From: Streptomyces longhuiensis
GTDB lineage: Bacteria > Actinomycetota > Actinomycetes > Streptomycetales > Streptomycetaceae
DNA length: 64,000 nt
Assembly: GCF_020616555.1 (NCBI RefSeq)
Contig: NZ_CP085173.1
Span: 5,844,001-5,908,000 of the forward strand
Reading direction: 5' to 3'
The notes below the pieces were generated by a model that made no database searches, was not told where the DNA came from, and saw only the letters and a list, made by a program, of their open reading frames with translations. Numbering within the stretch: position 1 is the stretch's first letter; each line of letters starts with the position of its first letter. The translations under genes were made by a program, and so were the position numbers. Positions 1 to 7,150 of this stretch are shown one piece after another.

Positions 1-630
1 CTCTTCACGTATCCGATCCTCCAGGTCGCGGACATCCTGCTCTACCAGGCCGACCAGGTGCCCGTGGGAGAGGACCAGCGCCAGCACATCGAGCTGACGC
101 GCGACCTCGCCGAGCGCTTCAACGGCCGCTTCGGCGAGATCTTCACGGTCCCGGCGCCGTACATCCTCAAGGAAACGGCGAAGATCTACGACCTCCAGGA
201 CCCGTCGATCAAGATGAGCAAGTCGGCGTCGACGCCGAAGGGGCTCGTCAACCTCCTCGACGAGCCGAAGATCACCGCCAAGAAGGTCAAGAGCGCGGTC
301 ACCGACACCGACACCGTGATCAGGTTCGATCCGGCGAACAAGCCGGGCGTCAGCAACCTCCTCGCCATCTACTCCACCCTCACCGGCACAGGTATCCCGG
401 AACTGGAGCAGAACTATGAGGGCAAGATGTACGGTGCGCTCAAGACGGACCTGGCAGAGGTCATGGTGGACTTCGTGACACCGTTCCGGACCCGTACCCA
501 GGAGTACCTGGACGACCCGGAGACGCTCGACTCGATCCTGGCCAAGGGCGCGGAGAAGGCGCGTGCTGTCGCCGCCGAAACCCTCGCCCAGGCCTACGAC
601 AAGATCGGACTGCTGCCCGCGAAGCACTGA
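1..630 (+). CDS. trpS: Tryptophanyl-tRNA synthetase, C-terminal part (5' end outside window)
   Basis: Class I aminoacyl-tRNA synthetase that charges tRNA-Trp in the cytoplasm. The reading frame is open from base 1, so the start and HIGH-type motif lie upstream. The visible part begins at [16 protein letters not shown], runs through the conserved [14 protein letters not shown] segment and carries the KMSKS loop ([12 protein letters not shown]). The C-terminal anticodon-binding helical part follows and ends in [20 protein letters not shown]. About 209 codons are visible of the roughly 335 usual for the family. It is followed 54 bases later by a 2H phosphoesterase on the same strand. Identification is secure; only the truncation limits it. 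Confidence 0.96.
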   Translation, partial: LFTYPILQVADILLYQADQVPVGEDQRQHIELTRDLAERFNGRFGEIFTVPAPYILKETAKIYDLQDPSIKMSKSASTPKGLVNLLDEPKITAKKVKSAVTDTDTVIRFDPANKPGVSNLLAIYSTLTGTGIPELEQNYEGKMYGALKTDLAEVMVDFVTPFRTRTQEYLDDPETLDSILAKGAEKARAVAAETLAQAYDKIGLLPAKH

Positions 631-684
631 GCCCCAGTCCGGCCTTACCGCCACCCGCCCACCACACGACGACAGGAGTACGAC

Positions 685-1266
685 GTGGGGACCGTAACGA
701 TCGGCGTTTCGATCGCGGTTCCGGAGCCACACGGCAGCCAGCTCCAGGAGCGGCGCGCGGGCTTCGGTGACCCCGCTGCGCACGGCATCCCCACGCACGT
801 CACTCTGCTCCCGCCGACCGAGGTGGAGGACAGGTCGCTGCCTTCGGTCGAGGCCCATCTGGAGGCGGTCGCCGCCGCGGGCCGGAACTTCGCGATGCGG
901 CTCGCGGGGACGGGAACCTTCCGTCCGCTGTCTCCCGTTGTGTTCGTACAGGTCGTCGAGGGCGCCGAGGCCTGTACGTGGCTGCAGAAGCAGGTCCGTG
1001 ACGCGTCCGGTCCGGTCGCGCGCGAGCTGCAGTTTCCCTATCACCCGCACGTCACGGTGGCGCACGGCATCGCGGAGGAAGCGATGGACCGGGCGTACGC
1101 GGAGCTCGCCGGGTACGAGGCGGCCTGGCCGTGCACCGGGTTCGCGTTGTACGAGCAGGGCGCCGACGGTATCTGGCGCAAGTTGCGCGAGTTCCCCTTC
1201 GGCGGTCCGGCGGTTCCCGCTCAGGGCCCCGACCGCTCGAAGCGGGGCCGACAGCCGGCTCGCTGA
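685..1266 (+). CDS. 2'-5' RNA ligase family (2H phosphoesterase) protein
   Basis: A 193-residue cytoplasmic protein of the 2H phosphoesterase superfamily. The two signature H-x-T motifs are visible: THVTLLPP near residue 37 and HPHVTVAHG near residue 118. They form the paired catalytic histidines used on cyclic phosphate or 2'-5' phosphodiester bonds. The substrate in actinobacteria is unknown. The GTG start has an AGGAG sequence eight to nine bases upstream (acaggagtacgac). It lies just downstream of trpS, a common arrangement in Streptomyces, and may be cotranscribed with it. The last 30 residues are basic and low in complexity (PDRSKRGRQPAR) and look like a disordered tail. Confidence 0.85.
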   Translation: MGTVTIGVSIAVPEPHGSQLQERRAGFGDPAAHGIPTHVTLLPPTEVEDRSLPSVEAHLEAVAAAGRNFAMRLAGTGTFRPLSPVVFVQVVEGAEACTWLQKQVRDASGPVARELQFPYHPHVTVAHGIAEEAMDRAYAELAGYEAAWPCTGFALYEQGADGIWRKLREFPFGGPAVPAQGPDRSKRGRQPAR

Positions 1267-1281
1267 CGCGAAGCGAGTCGG
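1255..1281. terminator. Hairpin between the converging 2H phosphoesterase and dprE2-like genes
   Basis: The sequence CCGGCTCGCT at 1255-1264 pairs with AGCGAGTCGG at 1272-1281 with one mismatch, around a 7-base loop. It overlaps the stop codon of the upstream gene and sits 22 bases before the stop of the opposing gene, the usual place for a bidirectional terminator. Confidence 0.5.
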
Positions 1282-1302
1282 CCGGTCGCTGTGCGACGCG
1301 GC

Positions 1303-2058
1303 CTACATCGGCAGGCGCCGGAACATCGGACGCGGGACATGCCGCAGCGCCGACATCACCACGCGCAGGGCGCCCGGTACCCACACGGTCTCCGACCGGC
1401 GCCTGAGTCCCGTCTCGATGGCCTGTGCCACCGCCTCCGGGGTGGTGGCCATGGGTGCCTCCGCCATGCCCGCCGTCATCTTTGACCGTACGAAGCCGGG
1501 GCGCACGACCATCACATGCACGCCGGTGCCGTGCAGCGCGTCGCCGAGGCCCTGCGCGAAGGCGTCCAGGCCGGCCTTGCTCGACCCGTAGATGAAGTTG
1601 GACCGGCGGGCCCGCTCACCCGCGACCGACGAGAGCACCACCAGCGAGCCGTGGCCCTGGGACTGCAGGGCACGGGCGCAGATGAGGCCCGCCGATACCG
1701 CGCCGGTGTAGTTGGTCTGCGCGACGCGCACCGCTGCCAGCGGCTCGTCCTCGTCGCGGGCCTGGTCGCCGAGGATCCCGAACGCCAGCAGCACCATGTC
1801 GATGTCGCCCTCGGCGAACACCTTGCCCAGCGTCACCTCGTGCGCCTCGGAGTCGAGCGCGTCGAACGCGACGGTACGGGCGTCGGCGCCCATGTCGCGG
1901 AGTTCGGCGGCCGCACGGTCGAGGGCGGGGGACGGGCGGCCGGCCAGCCACACCGTTCGGGTCCGCCGGGCCACGAGACGTCGAGCGGTGGCGAGCGCGA
2001 TCTCGGAGGTGCCGCCGAGGACGAGCAAGGACTGGGGGGTGCCGAAGGCGTCCTTCAT
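1303..2058 (-). CDS. dprE2: DprE2-like decaprenylphosphoryl-2-keto-ribose reductase (SDR)
   Basis: Short-chain dehydrogenase of 251 residues. In mycobacteria DprE2 uses NADH to reduce the 2-keto intermediate made by DprE1, giving decaprenyl-phosphoryl-arabinose. Visible here are the N-terminal cofactor loop LVLGGTSEIALATARRL, the LLAFGILGDQ segment typical of DprE2, the catalytic serine in VVLSSVAGERARRSNF, and YGSSKAGLDAF with the Tyr-x-x-x-Lys pair. The ATG at 2058 is chosen because a GGAG lies ten bases upstream; a TTG nine bases further out would be too close to it. The DprE1-like gene lies 198 bases upstream on the same strand. That gap holds no gene that I can support. The pairing with DprE1 makes the assignment firm, but the lipid carrier in this organism is inferred. 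Confidence 0.85.
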   Translation of the reverse strand: MKDAFGTPQSLLVLGGTSEIALATARRLVARRTRTVWLAGRPSPALDRAAAELRDMGADARTVAFDALDSEAHEVTLGKVFAEGDIDMVLLAFGILGDQARDEDEPLAAVRVAQTNYTGAVSAGLICARALQSQGHGSLVVLSSVAGERARRSNFIYGSSKAGLDAFAQGLGDALHGTGVHVMVVRPGFVRSKMTAGMAEAPMATTPEAVAQAIETGLRRRSETVWVPGALRVVMSALRHVPRPMFRRLPM

Positions 2059-2256
2059 GAGAACCAAACTCCAAATGGGCGGGACCGAAATCGGTGGGGG
2101 CGGGATGGGAACCCGGACGGCCCGAGCGGTGTACCAAAAGTGAATCGGTACGGAGGGGCCGTGCCGGGTGGGGGGATACGACGTGCGGGCGATGTGGGGG
2201 AGTGGGACTGCCGGTGAGTGCGAGAGCCCCGGTCACGGCACTCGTTCCCATTCCGG

Positions 2257-3825
2257 TCAGAGTCCGAGGCGCCGGGACAGATCCGAGCGGAACACGCCTC
2301 GCGGGTCCAACTGGGCCCGCAGGGCGCGGAATTCATCGAGACGGGGATACATCGTCGAGAGCAGTTCGGGCCTCAGCCGTGAGTCCTTGGCAAGGTAGAT
2401 GCGCCCGTCCGCCGCGGCCACCTCCTCGTCGAGTTCGTCGAGGAACGCCCCGAGTCCTGGCAGGTTCGCGGGAATGTCGAGTGCCAGCGTCCAGCCCGGC
2501 ATGGGAAAGGACAGCCAGCCGGGATCCGCGTCGCCGAAGCGCTTGAGGACCGCAAGAAAGGAGGGGCACCGGCGCTCGGAGATGCGCTGCACGATGCGGC
2601 GAAGCGCTTCCTCCTGGCCATAGCCGACGACGAATTGGTACTGGACGAATCCACTGCGCCCGTAGACGCGATTCCAGTGCGGTACGCCGTCGAGGGGGTG
2701 GAAGAAGGAGGAGAGCTTCTGGATCTCGCCGACGCGCGACATGGGGGTCTTGCGGTACCAGAGCTCGTTGAAGAGGCCCACAGTTCTGCGACCCAGGAGC
2801 CCTTCTGGCACGAATGCGGGGGCGGCCGGAAGCTGCCTGGGGCGGAACGTCAGCGGCGCCCTGCGCGCCCGTGCGGGAACGGCGTCCAGCGGAGCGTGAT
2901 CACCGCGGGTCAGTACCGAGCGGCCCATCGAGGCTCCGCGGGCCAGAAGATCGATCCAGGCGACCGAGTAGCGGTAGAGGTGATCGGTCTCGGTGAGGCG
3001 GGCCATCAAGTCGTCAAGGTCAACGGCACGTTCGGTGTCGACCGACATGAACGAGGTTTCGACAGGGAGGAGTTGGATGGTGGCAGTGAGGATGATCCCG
3101 GTGAGTCCCATACCGCCGGCCGTCGCGGCGAACAGCTCGCTGCCGCGCTCGACGATCCGCACTTCGCCGTCGGCCGTGAGCAGTTCCAGGGCGAGCACGT
3201 GGCGGGAGAACGATCCCGAGCCGTGGTGGTTCTTGCCGTGGATATCGGCGCCGATCGCGCCGCCCACCGTGACGTAGCGGGTGCCGGGGGTCACGGGGAC
3301 GAACCAGCCCAGAGGGAGGAGGACTTCCATCAGGCGGTGCAGTGAGACGCCCGCGTCGCACAGCACGGTCCCGCCGGACGCGTCGATCGCGTGGATGCGG
3401 TCCAGGGCGGTCATGTCCAGGACGCTGCCGCCGGCGTTCTGTGCCGCGTCTCCGTAAGCCCGGCCCAGGCCGCGGGCGATGTTGCCCCGGTGGCCCGGCG
3501 TCCCGCACGCGCGGACCACGGCTGCCGCCTCCGCATAGGAGCGGGGGCGCACGATGCGGGCGGCGGTGGGGGCGGTGCGGCCCCAGCCGGTCATGGGGAC
3601 GGTGTCGAGGATGCCGCCGGAGGGGCGGTCGTGAACGGAGTCGGGGGACGGCGACGTGGTGGGGGGAGTGCCGGGGGCCGGGACGGCCGGCGAGATGAGC
3701 GCGGGTGTGGGCGCAGAGGCGGGCGCAGTTGTGGACGGCGCGGCAGGGGCGGCCGGGCCGGAGGGCGTGACGCCGGGGGCGACGGCGGGTGTGCGGGCGG
3801 TGGGGGGTGCGGGATCGGCGGCCAT
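2257..3825 (-). CDS. dprE1: DprE1-like decaprenylphosphoryl-ribose 2-oxidase (FAD)
   Basis: FAD-dependent oxidase related to mycobacterial DprE1, which oxidises decaprenyl-phosphoryl-ribose at C2 on the periplasmic face of the membrane. A proline/alanine/threonine-rich leader of about 75 residues comes before the conserved core. The core starts at MTGWGRTAPTAARIVRP and contains the FAD motifs ARGLGRAYGDAAQN, TPGTRYVTVGGAIGADIHG and GKNHHGSGSF, then GGMGLTGIILTATI, ELWYRKTP, SSFFHPLDGVPHWNRVYG and a final DPRGVFRSDLSRRLGL. At 522 residues it is longer than the 461 of M. tuberculosis because of the leader. The position equivalent to Cys387 of the mycobacterial enzyme is Ala (GWTLALDIP, codon at 2482-2484). 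The start is uncertain: ATG 3825, or a TTG at 3870. It is divergent from the PAP2/UbiA genes. Confidence 0.85.
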   Translation of the reverse strand: MAADPAPPTARTPAVAPGVTPSGPAAPAAPSTTAPASAPTPALISPAVPAPGTPPTTSPSPDSVHDRPSGGILDTVPMTGWGRTAPTAARIVRPRSYAEAAAVVRACGTPGHRGNIARGLGRAYGDAAQNAGGSVLDMTALDRIHAIDASGGTVLCDAGVSLHRLMEVLLPLGWFVPVTPGTRYVTVGGAIGADIHGKNHHGSGSFSRHVLALELLTADGEVRIVERGSELFAATAGGMGLTGIILTATIQLLPVETSFMSVDTERAVDLDDLMARLTETDHLYRYSVAWIDLLARGASMGRSVLTRGDHAPLDAVPARARRAPLTFRPRQLPAAPAFVPEGLLGRRTVGLFNELWYRKTPMSRVGEIQKLSSFFHPLDGVPHWNRVYGRSGFVQYQFVVGYGQEEALRRIVQRISERRCPSFLAVLKRFGDADPGWLSFPMPGWTLALDIPANLPGLGAFLDELDEEVAAADGRIYLAKDSRLRPELLSTMYPRLDEFRALRAQLDPRGVFRSDLSRRLGL

Positions 3826-3957
3826 GACCGCGACCGTATCGCCCAGAGATAGGGCCTTCGCCCCAAACAAACCCAGCCCTCACCGAAATGGGTGATTGAA
3901 TGGGTGTCACCCCAAATTGTCTGAGTTATGCGGGTTTTGGCCCGCAGAGTGAGCCAC

Positions 3958-4476
3958 ATGGACGATTTGGACCGCCGATTGCTGTCGGCATTGCGCGACT
4001 GCGGAACGGACCGGCGCGTGGCAGCGGCCGCGCGCGCACTGTCCTGGAGTGGGGAGCACGGGGCGCTCTGGCTCGGCGCGGGGCTGTTGGGGGCGGCGGT
4101 CGACCGGGAGCGGCGAGGGGCGTGGCTGCGCGGTACGGCCCTGACCGCCGCGGCGCACGTGGCCAGTATGGGGATCAAGCGGGTCGTCCGGCGGCCGCGG
4201 CCGGGGGCGGAGAGCGGCGTAGAGCCGCTCGTGCGGACGGCGGGGCGGCATTCCTTCCCCAGTTCGCACGCGGCTTCGGCGGCCGCTGCGGCGGTCGCGT
4301 ACGGGACGTTGCGGCCGGCGGGGGCGCGCCTCGTCCCGCCGTTGGCGGCGGCGATGTGCGTTTCGCGCATGGTCGTCGGGGTGCACTACCCGTCGGACGT
4401 GGCGGCGGGGGTGGCGCTGGGCGCGGTCGCCGCGCGGCTCGGGGCTCGGTGGGTGGCCGGGGGTGCCGGGCGATGA
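3958..4476 (+). CDS. PAP2-family phosphatase (DPPR/DPA-pathway type)
   Basis: Membrane phosphatase of 172 residues with the three PAP2 signatures in order: KRVVRRPRP (C1), FPSSHAASAAAA (C2, with the catalytic-site serines and histidine) and SRMVVGVHYPSDVAAG (C3). Four or five hydrophobic segments are present. In mycobacteria a small PAP2 protein encoded next to the UbiA-type DPPR synthase is proposed to remove the 5-phosphate from decaprenyl-phosphoryl-5-phosphoribose. The same neighbour arrangement is seen here. ATG 3958 gives a normal length; an upstream in-frame start at 3928 is possible but has no ribosome site. Its stop overlaps the next start (ATGA, 4473-4476), so the two are translationally coupled. 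Confidence 0.85.
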   Translation: MDDLDRRLLSALRDCGTDRRVAAAARALSWSGEHGALWLGAGLLGAAVDRERRGAWLRGTALTAAAHVASMGIKRVVRRPRPGAESGVEPLVRTAGRHSFPSSHAASAAAAAVAYGTLRPAGARLVPPLAAAMCVSRMVVGVHYPSDVAAGVALGAVAARLGARWVAGGAGR

Positions 4477-5528
4477 CGGAACGGACTGAGCGAGGGGAAG
4501 GGGTGGGGAAAGCGATGGACGCGGAGGGAGCGGGAGACGGGACGCCGTTGGTGCATGCGTCTGCCCAAGGGCGGCGGGGGGCGGCCGCGGCGCTGTTGGA
4601 CCGACCGCAACGGAAATCGGTGCCGGGGCCGCGCGCGGCGACGTCGGTCGGGTTACCGGCCGGGCTGTTGAAGACGGCGAGACCGCGACAGTGGGTGAAG
4701 AACGTGCTGGTCGTGGCCGCACCCGCGGCGGCCGGCGAGCTGTTCTCGTGGCACGCGGTGGCTCAACTGACCCTGGTCTTCGTGCTGTTCACGGCGGCCG
4801 CTTCCGCCGTGTATTTGATCAACGACGCGCGGGACGCCGAGGCGGACCGGGCGCACCCGGTCAAGCGGAACAGGCCCGTTGCCGCGGGCCACGTTCCGGT
4901 GGCGGTGGCCTATGCGGTCGGGGGTGGGCTCGCGGTACTCGCGCCGCTGGTGGCCGCGACCTTGTGCAACCCGATGACGGCGGCGCTGTTGACCGCCTAC
5001 GTCGGGATGCAACTGGCTTACTGCATCAGCCTCAAGCACGTTCTCGTCGTCGATCTTGTCGTGGTGGCCACCGGGTTTCTGATGCGGGCCATGATCGGCG
5101 GGCTTGCGCTGGGGATTCCACTGTCGCGGTGGTTCTTGATCACGACGGGGTTCGGTGCGCTGTTCATGGTGTCGGCCAAGCGGTACTCCGAGGCCGTACA
5201 GATGGCCGGAAAGGCGGGGGCGACGCGGGCGTTGCTGTCGGAGTACACGACCGGCTATCTGCGGTTCGTCTGGCAGCTTGCCGCAGGGGTGGCCGTTCTC
5301 TCCTATTGCCTGTGGGCAATGGAAGAAGGCGGGGTGGCGAGAACCAGTCTGCTGCCGTGGAGACAGCTGTCGATGGTGGCCTTCATCCTCGCCGTCCTGC
5401 GCTATGCGGTCTTCGCCGACCGTGGCACGGCGGGCGAGCCGGAGGACGTCGTTCTGCGGGACAGAGCGATGGCCCTGATCGGCCTGGCGTGGGTGGCGAT
5501 GTACGGGCTCGCGGTCGCCAACTGGTGA
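4473..5528 (+). CDS. ubiA: UbiA-type decaprenyl-phosphate phosphoribosyltransferase (DPPR synthase-like)
   Basis: Integral-membrane prenyltransferase-fold enzyme that in mycobacteria transfers 5-phosphoribose from PRPP to decaprenyl phosphate, the first committed DPA step. After a poorly conserved N-terminal extension of about 60 residues, the core starts at GLLKTARPRQWVKNVLV. It carries the first Asp motif YLINDARDAEADRAHP followed by KRNRPVAAG, and the second-motif region LKHVLVVDLVVVATGFLMR. Roughly nine membrane helices follow, ending in AMALIGLAWVAMYGLAVANW. The protein has 351 residues against 302 in M. tuberculosis, the difference being the leader. A rare TTA leucine codon lies at 4653-4655 (codon 61), just before the conserved core, so translation may need the bldA tRNA. 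The start overlaps the PAP2 stop (ATGA), and its own stop overlaps a possible GTG of the next frame. Confidence 0.85.
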   Translation: MTERTERGEGVGKAMDAEGAGDGTPLVHASAQGRRGAAAALLDRPQRKSVPGPRAATSVGLPAGLLKTARPRQWVKNVLVVAAPAAAGELFSWHAVAQLTLVFVLFTAAASAVYLINDARDAEADRAHPVKRNRPVAAGHVPVAVAYAVGGGLAVLAPLVAATLCNPMTAALLTAYVGMQLAYCISLKHVLVVDLVVVATGFLMRAMIGGLALGIPLSRWFLITTGFGALFMVSAKRYSEAVQMAGKAGATRALLSEYTTGYLRFVWQLAAGVAVLSYCLWAMEEGGVARTSLLPWRQLSMVAFILAVLRYAVFADRGTAGEPEDVVLRDRAMALIGLAWVAMYGLAVANW

Positions 5529-5545
5529 ACGTGGGAGGTGAGGGC

Positions 5546-6127
5546 GTGTCGGGTCAGTACGTGCCGGGTCAGGGGGTGCTGGGGGAAGGCCCGGCCGCGG
5601 AGGGCGCGTCCCGTGGGGGCGTGGGGGTGTGGAGGTCATGGTGGGTTCGGGGGTGGTGGTGGATGAAGGGTCTTGGGCCCGAACTGGTGGGGTTCGCGCT
5701 TGTGGGGAGCTGCGCGTACGTCGTCGACCTGGGGCTCTTCGTGTGGCTGCGGGGGCCGGCGGGCTGGGATCCGATCGCCGCCAAGTCGCTGGCGTTCCTG
5801 GCTGGTTGCACGGTCGCGTACGGGGGAAACACGCTCGGTACCTACCGGCGTACAGCGGTCGAGGTGTCACGGCTGCGGCAGTACGGGGTGTTCTTCGCGG
5901 TCAATGTGGCGGGGGTGGTGGTGCAGCTGTTGTGCATCGCTGTGTCGCACTACGGGTTCGGGCTCACGTCGCAGCGCGCGGACACGGTGTCCGGGGCGGG
6001 GGTGGGCATGATGCTGGCCACGGTTCTGAGGTTCTGGGGTACGCGGACCCTTGTCTTCCGGGCGGCGGTTCCGGCGAGACGTGCGAGAACGGTCAGGGAG
6101 GGCAGGCTCGGATCATGGACTGGCTGA
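5546..6127 (+). CDS. GtrA-family small membrane protein
   Basis: GtrA-like protein with four membrane helices, beginning at MKGLGPELVGFALVGSCAYVVD and ending at VLRFWGTRTLVFRA. GtrA proteins are thought to move or organise polyprenyl-linked sugars. The mycobacterial relative beside dprE1/dprE2 (Rv3789) was proposed to act in DPA handling. GTG 5546 is chosen because a GGAGGTGAGGG ribosome site lies just upstream. This adds about 39 glycine-rich residues before the family domain; ATG 5663 would start exactly at the domain. The gene follows ubiA after 17 bases and overlaps the next gene by 13 bases, so all four forward genes form one operon. Confidence 0.8.
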   Translation: MSGQYVPGQGVLGEGPAAEGASRGGVGVWRSWWVRGWWWMKGLGPELVGFALVGSCAYVVDLGLFVWLRGPAGWDPIAAKSLAFLAGCTVAYGGNTLGTYRRTAVEVSRLRQYGVFFAVNVAGVVVQLLCIAVSHYGFGLTSQRADTVSGAGVGMMLATVLRFWGTRTLVFRAAVPARRARTVREGRLGSWTG

Positions 6128-7035
6128 AGAGACTCCCCGGCGTCGGGCCGATCGTCGAACGGCTCATGCGTACGCACGCGTGGTGCGCCTACGAGCGGCT
6201 CGATCAGGTGCACTGGACGCGGCTCGCGGCGGCGATGACGTTCATCAGCTTCCTTGCACTGTTCCCGCTGCTGACTGTGGCCGCGGCGATCGCGGCCGGC
6301 ACGCTCAGCGAGGAGCGGCAGAAGACGCTCCAGGACAAGATCGCGGAGCAGGTGCCCGGCATCTCCGACCAGCTGGACCTGGGCGCGCTCGTCGCGAACG
6401 CGGCAACGGTGGGTCTGGTGGCGGGGGCGTTGCTGCTCCTCACCGGCATCGGATGGGTCGGCTCGATAAGAGAGTGTCTGCGCGCCGTCTGGGAGTTGGA
6501 GGACCCGGAGGAGAACCCGGTCATGCGCAAGGTCACGGACACCGGGGTCCTGGTGGGGTTGGGAGGGGCCGGACTTGTCTCGTTGGCGGCGTCGATGCTC
6601 GCCTCGAGCGCGGTGGGGTGGACGGCGGACGAGCTCGGCATCTCCCATGACGGATGGGGCGGCGCACTGCTCAGGGCGGTGGCGTTCGCGATCGCCGTGC
6701 TCGCTGACTTCCTGCTGCTGCTCTATGTGCTGACGCTGCTGCCGGGGGTTCACCCGCATCGGCGGGAGCTGCTGACGGCGGCGCTCATGGGGGCGGCAGG
6801 GTTCGAGCTGCTGAAGCTGTTGCTGGGCAGCTATATGAAGGAGGTGGCGTCGAAGAGCATGTACGGGGCGTTCGGGACGCCGGTGGCCCTGATGCTGTGG
6901 ATCAACTTCACGGCGAAGCTGCTGTTGTTCTGCGCGGCCTGGACGGCCACGCGGGGGAAGCCCGACTCGGAGGTGCCGGACGAGGCCGAGCCGGGGGCGG
7001 AGCCGCCGGGGATGGCGCGGGCCGGCGCCGCCTGA
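6115..7035 (+). CDS. YihY/BrkB-family inner membrane protein
   Basis: Polytopic membrane protein of 306 residues in the YihY/virulence factor BrkB family, whose molecular role is not settled. Recognisable parts are the N-terminal VHWTRLAAAMTFISFLALFP, the LTGIGWVGSIRECLRAVWE loop, GVHPHRRELLTAALMGA and the C-terminal SMYGAFGTPVALMLWINFT. Six hydrophobic segments are seen, and the tail of about 25 residues is acidic and cytoplasmic. ATG 6115 has a GGGAGGG site 12-18 bases upstream and lies inside the end of the GtrA gene. The operon context suggests an envelope role but does not prove one. Confidence 0.85.
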   Translation: MDWLKRLPGVGPIVERLMRTHAWCAYERLDQVHWTRLAAAMTFISFLALFPLLTVAAAIAAGTLSEERQKTLQDKIAEQVPGISDQLDLGALVANAATVGLVAGALLLLTGIGWVGSIRECLRAVWELEDPEENPVMRKVTDTGVLVGLGGAGLVSLAASMLASSAVGWTADELGISHDGWGGALLRAVAFAIAVLADFLLLLYVLTLLPGVHPHRRELLTAALMGAAGFELLKLLLGSYMKEVASKSMYGAFGTPVALMLWINFTAKLLLFCAAWTATRGKPDSEVPDEAEPGAEPPGMARAGAA

Positions 7036-7044
7036 GACAGACGG

Positions 7045-7140
7045 CGCCGGTGCACTGGAGCCGGACAGGGGTGGCACCTCGGACAGCGGTGGTACGCCCA
7101 AGTGGTGGTGGCACCCCCCGGAGAGCGGTGGCACTCCTGG
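7045..7140. repeat. Imperfect GGTGGCACC-type duplication in the intergenic spacer
   Basis: The 115-base spacer between the YihY gene and the converging carboxypeptidase gene holds two diverged copies of a roughly 35-base unit. Each starts with GGTGGCAC and contains AGCGGTGG (7070-7096 and about 7106-7133). No gene or clear terminator hairpin was seen. Confidence 0.4.
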
Positions 7141-7150
7141 ACGGGTCCCG

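Noticed and set aside
3900..4472. Extension of the UbiA-type frame upstream through the PAP2 gene
   Set aside because: The frame is open by chance in a different phase from the PAP2 gene. The ATGA overlap at 4473 gives a clear coupled start.
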